Assembly: GCA_020217065.1 (NCBI GenBank)
Contig: JAIWOB010000104.1
Location: 1 to 10,000, forward strand
Direction of reading: 5' to 3'
DNA length: 10,000 bases
Source of the DNA: Chloroflexota bacterium
Lineage (GTDB): Bacteria > Chloroflexota > Anaerolineae > Anaerolineales > Villigracilaceae
The translations under genes were made by a program, and so were the position numbers. The notes beneath the pieces were generated by a model that was given only the letters and a program-made list of their open reading frames with translations, ran no database searches and was not told where the DNA came from. Below, one piece after another: positions 1-5,910 of the stretch (its first letter is position 1; every line of letters starts with the position of its first letter).

Positions 1-344
1 TGAAGATGGTCAGCGTCAAACAGCGCTACGAGGGCGTCTTCCGCTGGCTGGAACAAAAGCATGTGATGTGCCTGCGCTTCGAGGACTTGATAAACAACCG
101 CGACGCGACTCTCGCCGCGATGCTCGACGCGGTGGAAAAGACCGGCTATGCGATTCCGACTCCGCGCGAAAAGGCGCTATCCATTTTGGTCGAATCGATT
201 CAACCCAAAAAGAGCCACACCTTCCGCTCCGGCAAAACGGGCGGATGGCGCGAGCGTTTCACAGAAGAACACAAAAAACTATTCAAGGAAGTCGCAGGCG
301 ATTTACTTGTGAGATTGGGGTATGAAAAAAATAATGATTGGTAA
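1..344 (+). CDS. Sulfotransferase family protein, C-terminal part (5' end outside window)
   Basis: The reading frame is open to the left edge, with the first whole codon at base 3, so the ATG at 6 is probably internal and the N-terminus with the 5'-phosphosulfate loop is missing. The visible part of about 113 residues looks like the end of a PAPS-dependent sulfotransferase. It has an LRFEDL strand (nt 72-89) like the R-Y/F-E-D-L of this family. Near the end is RSGKTGGWR (nt 225-251) followed by ERFTEEH, which resembles the family's 3'-phosphate-binding signature RKGxxGDWK followed by xxFT, then a closing helix ending LGYE. Such enzymes move sulfate from PAPS to a hydroxyl or amine, often of a sugar. 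It overlaps the next gene, a capsule-type glycosyltransferase, by 23 bp, so the two are probably translated together. A sulfated surface glycan is an inference; the acceptor cannot be read from the sequence. Confidence 0.8.
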   Translation, partial: KMVSVKQRYEGVFRWLEQKHVMCLRFEDLINNRDATLAAMLDAVEKTGYAIPTPREKALSILVESIQPKKSHTFRSGKTGGWRERFTEEHKKLFKEVAGDLLVRLGYEKNNDW

Positions 345-1941
345 TTTAAAGGAGTTTTTCACCCAGCGCGTCAAGCGCGGGCTGGTTCGCCGGTTGAACA
401 ATATCAAAGTGGCGCGGATGGCGCAACTTGTAACTCGTAACTCGCCTCCCCCCGCTGGGCAGCCCGTCGTTTTCTTCAAAGCCTCCACAGGCATTGACGA
501 CCTCTCCTGGAACAGCGGCTTTCACCTTCTCACCTCGTGGGCGCTGCGCTTGCAGGGAATCCCGGTCGCGTATTTTGCCTGCAACGCCGGGATGAGCAAA
601 TGCGCGCTGGGGACCAACCGCGACCATCCGCAAAAGGCAATGCCGTGTCAATCGTGCGTCATGCAGTCGCGGGCGCTATATAAAGACGCGCCGGGCGTGG
701 AATGGTTTGAATTTGAGCGCGACGCAAAGGTTGAAAAGGCGCTCGAAAACCTTCCTCTTTCCAATTTAATGAATTTTGAATGGCAGGGAATTCCGCTTGG
801 CGCGCTTTGCCTGCCCGGATTGCGCTGGATTTTACGGATTCATCACCTGAACGACGACGAGAATACCCGCTACCTGTTCCGCGAATATATTTTGTCGGCG
901 TGGAATGTGGCGCGGAAGTTCGAGAAATTTTTGGATGAGACGAATCCGCGCGTCGCGGTCGTTTTCAACGGACAGTTCTTCCCCGAAGCTGTTGCGCGCC
1001 ATGTCGCGCTGCGGCGCGGACTGCGGGTCGTCACTCATGAGGTGGGACTCCAGCCCGCCAGCGCCTATTTCACCGACGGCGAAGCCACCGCCTACCCAAT
1101 TCACATCCCCGACGACTTCGAGATGAATGAGGAGCAAAACGCCAGACTCGACGCCTATCTCGCCAGACGTTTCCAGGGCGATTTCACAATGGCGGGCATT
1201 AAATTCTGGGCGGACATGAAAGGGTTAGACGAGGCGTTTTTGAAAAAGGCGTCGGGCTTCAAACAAATCGTCCCCATCTTTACCAACGTTATCTTCGACA
1301 CCAGCCAGCCACACGCCAACACCGTATTCGAAGATATGTTCGAGTGGCTGGACGCGACGCTGGAAGTCATCCGCGCCCACCCGGAGACTTTGTTTGTCAT
1401 CCGCGCTCACCCCGACGAGTTGCGAGTCCGCAAAGCCAGCCGCGAGACGGTGGGCGGGTGGGTCGAGGCGCGGCGCGTGACCGACCTGACGAATGCGGTT
1501 TTTATCCCGCCGAACGAAACCCTCAGTTCCTATGAGTTGATTTCGAAATCCAAATTCGCGATGGTCTATAACTCCACCATCGGCTTGGAAGCGTCCATCA
1601 TGGGTGCGGCGGTCTTGTGCGCGGGCAAAGCGCGCTTTACTCAATATCCCACCGTGTTCTTTCCTCAGACCGTCGAAGAGCAAAGAAAAAAACTGGAAGA
1701 ATTCTTGTCCGCCGAAAAAATCGAAATCCCCGCAGCGTTCAAGCGCAACGCCCGCAGGTTTTTATACTACCAGTTGTACCGCGCTTCCCTCCCCTTCGGC
1801 GACTTTCTCGAACCGTCCGTCCGCGCTACGCAGACAAAATTAAAATCGTTCAAATTGAAAGACCTGCTTCAATCCGAAACGATAAACGTCATTCGGGAAG
1901 GATTGCTCGAAGGCGGCGACTTCCTGCTGAAAGCGCCCTAA
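322..1941 (+). CDS. Capsule-synthesis-type glycosyltransferase (GT-B-like), with an N-terminal four-cysteine cluster
   Basis: This 539-residue, apparently cytoplasmic protein has no signal peptide or membrane span. The C-terminal half carries marks of capsule polysaccharide synthesis/GT-B-like enzymes: VIRAHPDE (359-366), then YNSTIGLEASIMGAAVL (416-432), where the Ser/Thr-x-Gly-Leu-Glu turn normally contacts the nucleotide sugar. The N-terminal half has a Rossmann-like stretch VVFNGQFFPEAVARHVA (213-229). Residues 87, 94, 109 and 112 are cysteines spaced C-x6-C-x14-C-x2-C, a pattern that could hold a metal. The start at 322 overlaps the sulfotransferase end; the upstream GGGG is a weak ribosome site, and ATGs at 334 or 418 are alternatives. 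Residues 35-41 are encoded by a 7-bp tandem repeat, so the first 45 residues may be poorly conserved. The same HP/TxGLE layout recurs in the gene at 5906-7513. Donor and acceptor sugars are unknown. Confidence 0.75.
   Translation: MKKIMIGNLKEFFTQRVKRGLVRRLNNIKVARMAQLVTRNSPPPAGQPVVFFKASTGIDDLSWNSGFHLLTSWALRLQGIPVAYFACNAGMSKCALGTNRDHPQKAMPCQSCVMQSRALYKDAPGVEWFEFERDAKVEKALENLPLSNLMNFEWQGIPLGALCLPGLRWILRIHHLNDDENTRYLFREYILSAWNVARKFEKFLDETNPRVAVVFNGQFFPEAVARHVALRRGLRVVTHEVGLQPASAYFTDGEATAYPIHIPDDFEMNEEQNARLDAYLARRFQGDFTMAGIKFWADMKGLDEAFLKKASGFKQIVPIFTNVIFDTSQPHANTVFEDMFEWLDATLEVIRAHPETLFVIRAHPDELRVRKASRETVGGWVEARRVTDLTNAVFIPPNETLSSYELISKSKFAMVYNSTIGLEASIMGAAVLCAGKARFTQYPTVFFPQTVEEQRKKLEEFLSAEKIEIPAAFKRNARRFLYYQLYRASLPFGDFLEPSVRATQTKLKSFKLKDLLQSETINVIREGLLEGGDFLLKAP
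425..445. repeat. Heptanucleotide tandem repeat (AACTYGY x3) inside a coding region
   Basis: Three consecutive 7-bp units, AACTTGT, AACTCGT and AACTCGC, lie in the glycosyltransferase frame. Three units make 21 bp, so the frame is kept, and they encode the segment QLVTRNS (residues 35-41). The repeat is directly visible. It resembles the 7-bp period seen elsewhere in this window. Confidence 0.7.
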
Positions 1942-1944
1942 ACC

Positions 1945-2955
1945 CTATCCCTCCAACTTCCCCTGCTCGAACAGTTCCTCAAACGGCGCGATGAATTTTT
2001 TGATGCCCTCCACGTCGAGCCATTCGCTATTGTTATCGCTGGAATAAGTGTATCCTTCGGGCAGAGGGTTTCCCTTGTCCTTCCACGAATAACCGAACCA
2101 AATCGCCTCGGCGGGTTGAACGACGAACATATCCTTCAATTCGACTGTATGCCGGGCTTCGTCTTCCGAAATCAGCGCTTCGTGGAGTTTCTCGCCGGGA
2201 CGAATGCCGATGACCTTAATCTCGGCGCCGGGGGCGATGGCTCTGGCAAGGTCAACGACTTTGGTGCTGGGAATCTTCGGAATAAAGACCTCTCCGCCCT
2301 CCATCTGTTCGATGCAGCGGATGACAAAGCGCACGCCCTGTTCCAGCGAAAGCCAAAAGCGGGTCATGCGGTCGTCGGTGACGGTGACCTGCCCGCTTGC
2401 CCGCTGCTTGAGAAAGAGAGGGACGACCGAGCCGCGCGAACCGACCACGTTGCCGTAGCGCACGCACGAAAACCGAGTCGCCGAGCCGCCCGCGTAGGCG
2501 TTGCTTTGAATGGTCAATTTTTCCGCCGCGAGTTTGGTCGCGCCATAGAGATTCGCCGGGCTGACGGCTTTGTCTGTGCTGACCGTGAGGACTTTCTTCA
2601 CACCGGCGTCCAGCGCGGCTTCGACAACGTTCGCCGTGCCCATGATATTGGTCTTGATGGCTTCCATCGGGTTATATTCGCAGGCTGGGACTTGTTTCAG
2701 CGCAGCCGCATGAACGACGACATCCACGCCGTGCATGGCGCGCAGCAAACGTTCGCGGTCGCGCACGTCGCCGATGAAATAGCGCAAACGCGGGTCGTTG
2801 AAACCGCCCACCTGCATTTCATGCTGTTTCAGTTCGTCGCGGCTGAAGATGATGACTTTCTTCGGCTGCTTTTCTTCGAGCAAAATTTTCGTAAATTTCT
2901 TGCCAAACGAGCCTGTGCCGCCCGTGACCAACACAACTTGATTTTTCCAATCCAT
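1945..2955 (-). CDS. pseB: UDP-N-acetylglucosamine 4,6-dehydratase (5-inverting), PseB/FlaA1 type
   Basis: This 336-residue soluble short-chain dehydrogenase is close to the usual PseB length of about 330-345. The N-terminus has the NAD(P)-binding TGGTGSFG (11-18), followed by FSRDELKQHEM (37-47), FIGDVRD (60-66) and the HAAALKQVP region (82-90), all typical of PseB. STDKA (126-130) and YGATK (137-141) give the catalytic Asp128, Lys129 and Tyr137. Known inverting enzymes such as H. pylori FlaA1 carry this Asp-Lys-Tyr set, whereas the retaining, PglF-like group carries Asp-Glu and lacks the Tyr. Further matches are RYGNVVGSRGSVVP, KIPSTKV, IGIRPGEKLHE and a tail with YSSDNNSEWL. The family converts UDP-GlcNAc to a 4-keto-6-deoxy-L-sugar, the first step toward pseudaminic acid or related deoxyamino sugars; the rest of that pathway is not in the window. 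It is last in the minus-strand run and has the clearest ribosome site here. A CapE/WbjB-type enzyme of the L-FucNAc route is a less likely alternative. Confidence 0.92.
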   Translation of the reverse strand: MDWKNQVVLVTGGTGSFGKKFTKILLEEKQPKKVIIFSRDELKQHEMQVGGFNDPRLRYFIGDVRDRERLLRAMHGVDVVVHAAALKQVPACEYNPMEAIKTNIMGTANVVEAALDAGVKKVLTVSTDKAVSPANLYGATKLAAEKLTIQSNAYAGGSATRFSCVRYGNVVGSRGSVVPLFLKQRASGQVTVTDDRMTRFWLSLEQGVRFVIRCIEQMEGGEVFIPKIPSTKVVDLARAIAPGAEIKVIGIRPGEKLHEALISEDEARHTVELKDMFVVQPAEAIWFGYSWKDKGNPLPEGYTYSSDNNSEWLDVEGIKKFIAPFEELFEQGKLEG

Positions 2956-2960
2956 CGGTT

Positions 2961-2966
2961 CTCCTT
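2961..2966 (-). promoter_or_regulatory. Strong Shine-Dalgarno site for pseB
   Basis: On the minus strand AAGGAG lies 5 nt before the ATG of the dehydratase gene. It fixes the start at 2955 and is the only near-consensus ribosome site among the genes of this window, so pseB may be translated more independently than its neighbours. Confidence 0.75.
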
Positions 2967-2986
2967 ATACAACGCAAATTCCAATC

Positions 2987-3005
2987 CGCCGGCTCATAGC
3001 GGGCG
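2987..3005 (-). other. Short stem-loop between the GT-C-like gene and pseB
   Basis: Arms at 2987-2994 and 2998-3005 pair at 7 of 8 positions around a 3-nt loop. The hairpin sits immediately after the TGA of the upstream gene. No run of T follows on the minus strand, so it is a poor intrinsic terminator. It could be an RNA-stability or processing hairpin, or chance in GC-rich sequence. Confidence 0.3.
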
Positions 3006-3007
3006 AA

Positions 3008-5014
3008 TCACTGCGCTTTCGTTTTGCAATACGCAACGGCAATGACCTCCCGCACTTCGGGCGTCAAAGGCTCTTCGATGCCGCTTAACATGGCGCAGGC
3101 TTGAAGCCGCAGGGCTTTTTCGCCAATGACCCGCTTGGCGGTCGTCTCCAACTGCTCCGCCCGCCCGGTGAGGGCGTACGCCTTCAAAAAGGGCATCCAC
3201 TCGACGCGGTCATCGGGGCTGAATTTCAGGCGGAGCGCTTCTTCGCCCAGCGAAACCACGCGTTCCCAATCGCCGCTTTGGGCTGCCAGGTCCGCCTTTT
3301 GAAAATAGTAACACCACTCATGAGCGGGCTCGTCGCCATAGACCGTTTGGGGAGGAATGGCGGCGGCGGCGTTCAAAATCACGGTTTCGATTTTAGACCT
3401 GGGAGCGGCAAGAGCCGCCTCGAGGGGGTCGAGGGTGGAAATCAGCGGCTGCGAGCCGTCCATGACATGCGCGCAGGAATACGGGGCGGGCTGGCTTATG
3501 ACAAGCAGGTTGTCGTAATCGAAAGTAATGGTATGGCTGCGATACTTCGTCTCGCGGACGGGGGGAGCGTTCAAAATATCGGGCAAAGTCCTTTCGTTCA
3601 AGGTCAAACCCGCGAGCGGATAATGAACGGGGATTTGCCCCGTCGGGTTGGGGAAATAGACGAGGTTTGCCGCTTCCATCACGCCGAAGTCGTCGTCGCC
3701 CAACCCCGGCAGCGGATAATGCAGCGCCAGCGTTGTCCCTTCGCGGATGGCGGGCGCGCGCCAACTGACCTGCCACCAAAATTCCTGAAGCGCCCTTTGC
3801 TCTTGAAGCGCGCGGATTGCGATTCCGTAATGGGCGAGGATTGCAAAGGAGAGCAGGACATACAGCAAAACGGAGCGAGCCTTTTTCATGGAAATCATAT
3901 CGAGAACCGCCGCCATGAAAAGACCAGCCGCCAGAGAGGCGGGCAATCCGTAATGAGAGAAGCCGCCGATATTTACATAACGATTCGCCATCACCACCGG
4001 CAAAACGCCGAAGAACATCCCCAGCCCGCCGAGGGTTAACGCCTCGCTTCGCAAACGGTCACGGTCAAAGCCGGAGGCGTCCTCAATCCGCTTTTCAAAC
4101 AGCGCCAGCGGCAAGAGCGCTCCCGCCGCAAGGAAGACGCCCGCCGCCAAATCGCGCAGACGCATTCCTTGTAAAAAAACGGGAAATTGACTGAGCCACG
4201 CTTGAACGGCAAGGTTGACCAGGCTGTTATAGATTTGCAGCAGCCAGTTGACGGCGGTGGAAGCGGGGTTTTCCGCCAGCGCTCCCAGTTGCGCGCCAAT
4301 ATCGGTCGCCGCGCGTTGATTTTCAAAGAAAAAGAGCCGCCAAAAAGCAAACCCCAGCGGAATGAGCAATCCCCATCCCAAAGCGCGCAGGGCGTTAAGG
4401 ATTCCCTTCCAAAGGTTTCGCTCCCCGCCGCGATTAATCAGCAAAAAGACGCCAAGCAGACGAAAGGCTTCCATGCCAATCGCATAATCCACAAGGGCGA
4501 TATAAGCCCAACCGGTCAAGAGCGAAGCCGCCACGCAGACGGCTTTCTCAATGCGGTTCCGGGACAGGAGCGACTGCCATGTCAGGGCGATTGAAAAGAC
4601 CTGCAGGGCAAGGCTTGCCATCATCGGCTGATATTCGATGGCGCTGACCCACCACGAATAACCGGGATAAACGGCGAAAAAAAGCGCGGCAAAAAAAGCG
4701 AATTTTCTTTCTCCCTTCCAAAGAATGCCGAAAAGGCTCCAAGCGGCGACGGCAGCCGCGCCGCGCCAAACAAAAGCGCCGATATGCCAGGGAAGGGGAT
4801 TCGCGCCAAACAACGTAAAAAACCATTCAAAAAAGAAACCGCGCGCGGGACGGTCAATGCGGAACATTTCATGAAAGACTTTCGCCCCGCCTATCATCCC
4901 GTCATAGACGTAGTACCAGTCGTCCTTGTAATAGGTCAGGCGGACGGCGTGAGGCAAATACGCGGCGGCGGAAATCGCCAGCAACAAAAGAATGGGGAGA
5001 AGGCGTTGTTTCAT
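3008..5014 (-). CDS. Multi-pass membrane protein, GT-C-like putative glycosyltransferase with soluble TPR-like tail
   Basis: This 668-residue protein has a hydrophobic N-terminal helix (5-22) and about 11-12 predicted membrane spans by eye up to residue 400 (for example 78-97, 105-118, 132-148, 158-176, 208-230, 287-306, 355-374, 380-399). Just after the first span comes YYKDDWYY, with Asp31-Asp32. An acidic pair in the first external loop is the catalytic hallmark of GT-C glycosyltransferases, which use lipid-phosphate sugars and act on the outer membrane face. Residues 400-668 look soluble; 567-640 (KADLAAQSGDWERVVSLGEE and onward) read like one or two TPR helix pairs. I do not recognise a named family, so the enzyme role rests on topology and the DD pair. 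It lies 19 bp after the methyltransferase with no clear ribosome site, suggesting coupled expression. A polymerase, ligase or non-enzymatic membrane protein remains possible. Confidence 0.6.
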   Translation of the reverse strand: MKQRLLPILLLLAISAAAYLPHAVRLTYYKDDWYYVYDGMIGGAKVFHEMFRIDRPARGFFFEWFFTLFGANPLPWHIGAFVWRGAAAVAAWSLFGILWKGERKFAFFAALFFAVYPGYSWWVSAIEYQPMMASLALQVFSIALTWQSLLSRNRIEKAVCVAASLLTGWAYIALVDYAIGMEAFRLLGVFLLINRGGERNLWKGILNALRALGWGLLIPLGFAFWRLFFFENQRAATDIGAQLGALAENPASTAVNWLLQIYNSLVNLAVQAWLSQFPVFLQGMRLRDLAAGVFLAAGALLPLALFEKRIEDASGFDRDRLRSEALTLGGLGMFFGVLPVVMANRYVNIGGFSHYGLPASLAAGLFMAAVLDMISMKKARSVLLYVLLSFAILAHYGIAIRALQEQRALQEFWWQVSWRAPAIREGTTLALHYPLPGLGDDDFGVMEAANLVYFPNPTGQIPVHYPLAGLTLNERTLPDILNAPPVRETKYRSHTITFDYDNLLVISQPAPYSCAHVMDGSQPLISTLDPLEAALAAPRSKIETVILNAAAAIPPQTVYGDEPAHEWCYYFQKADLAAQSGDWERVVSLGEEALRLKFSPDDRVEWMPFLKAYALTGRAEQLETTAKRVIGEKALRLQACAMLSGIEEPLTPEVREVIAVAYCKTKAQ

Positions 5015-5033
5015 GGAAGCCGTAAGAGCCGAT

Positions 5034-5858
5034 TTAAGGCTTGCGAATCACAATTAAGGGATATTGCCCGTTTTCGGCGAAAAATTTCGGGAAGGCGTCT
5101 TCGAGCCAGAAGACAAGCTTCAGGAACGCCCGCCCTCCGAAGGGGCGCACAAACCAGCGCAAGATGCGCGTGCTAAGACTGCGCCAGGGTTTGATTTCAA
5201 TGGTCATCTGCGAGCCAATCTCTTTCTTGAGCCATTCAGGGGTCATCTTTTGGACGAAGGTCCCCGCGGGATTTTCTTCGTCGAGCCATTCTCTCTTTCT
5301 TTTTGCGCCGCGCCCCGAGAGCGCCCTCATCCATCCGATAAGCGGCTCCGCCAAGCGTATCAACAACGGGTTATGCCAGCCGTTGACCACCGCCGCCGTC
5401 CGCCCGGCGGCAAGCGCGCGATAAATCTCGGCGTAGGCTTTGGGATGCTCCGTCAAGGCAAGGTGATGAATGGCGTGCATCGAAACCGCGCCGTCGAAGG
5501 CTTCGGCTTTGAAAGGCAGGTTCGCCAAATCGCCGACGACAAACAACCCGTGGCTGCCGATTCGATTTCGCGCCTCGCGCAAGGCTTGAATCGAAATATC
5601 GAGACAAACGCGCTTTTCATATCCCTGCGAATAGGTTTTATACTCCTCGTACTGCACGGGACCGGAACCGGCGTCCAGCAAAAATCTGCCGGTGGGCATC
5701 AAGCCGTTCATCACACGCAGGCGCGTCTTGTGGATGTACTCGCGCGAGACGGGGCGCAGGTCTTCGTAACGGGCGTTTTGATAATTGCCGTCGTCTTCCC
5801 GCCGCCAGCCAATCTCATCGTAAAACTCGCGGACTTTTTGTTTGGTTTCGTTCGTCAT
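5034..5858 (-). CDS. Class I SAM-dependent methyltransferase (Methyltransf_11-like)
   Basis: This 274-residue protein shows the Rossmann-type methyltransferase order: motif I LLDAGSGP (60-67) for SAM binding, CLDIS with acidic Asp87 after strand 2, VVGDLANLPF (107-116) with Asp110 near the adenine, then FDGAVSMHAIHHL (121-133). After that comes a basic, amphipathic C-terminal region (about 165-260) that may touch a membrane or substrate. I chose the ATG at 5858. An upstream TTG at 5933 would overlap the previous gene and add 25 residues encoded by AT-rich repeat-like DNA, which looks untranslated. No good Shine-Dalgarno site precedes the ATG. Sitting among glycosyltransferases and an ABC exporter, it probably methylates a sugar or the chain end of the glycan. 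Methylation of a lipid or small molecule is also possible. Confidence 0.8.
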   Translation of the reverse strand: MTNETKQKVREFYDEIGWRREDDGNYQNARYEDLRPVSREYIHKTRLRVMNGLMPTGRFLLDAGSGPVQYEEYKTYSQGYEKRVCLDISIQALREARNRIGSHGLFVVGDLANLPFKAEAFDGAVSMHAIHHLALTEHPKAYAEIYRALAAGRTAAVVNGWHNPLLIRLAEPLIGWMRALSGRGAKRKREWLDEENPAGTFVQKMTPEWLKKEIGSQMTIEIKPWRSLSTRILRWFVRPFGGRAFLKLVFWLEDAFPKFFAENGQYPLIVIRKP

Positions 5859-5896
5859 ATAGTTTGATAGTCCAACAGCCTGATAATCTACCAAGT

Positions 5897-5910
5897 TTCT
5901 AATCTCTAAT
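5897..5910. repeat. Heptanucleotide repeat remnant, TTCTAAT CTCTAAT
   Basis: Two 7-bp units differing at one base lie at the junction of the second capsule-type glycosyltransferase and the methyltransferase. The TAG stop of the former (5906-5908) falls inside the second unit. The flanking sequence to about 5860 is similarly AT-rich and low in complexity. Two units alone are weak evidence; the call leans on the other 7-bp repeats in the window. Confidence 0.4.

Noticed and set aside
1945..2955. Retaining (PglF/WbpM-type) UDP-GlcNAc 4,6-dehydratase
   Set aside because: The protein is short and soluble, lacks the N-terminal membrane region, and has Lys129 and Tyr137, which mark the inverting group.
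2116..3045. Plus-strand open frame of 309 codons opposite pseB
   Set aside because: It is antisense to a clearly conserved dehydratase, shows no recognisable domain, and its Arg/Ala/His-rich composition is typical of shadow frames in GC-rich DNA.
3101..4039. Plus-strand open frame of 312 codons opposite the GT-C-like gene
   Set aside because: It is antisense to a membrane protein whose hydrophobic pattern is clearly coding; it has no domain and low-complexity composition.
5064..5867. Plus-strand open frame of 267 codons opposite the methyltransferase
   Set aside because: It is a shadow of a gene with clear SAM-binding motifs, with no recognisable features of its own.
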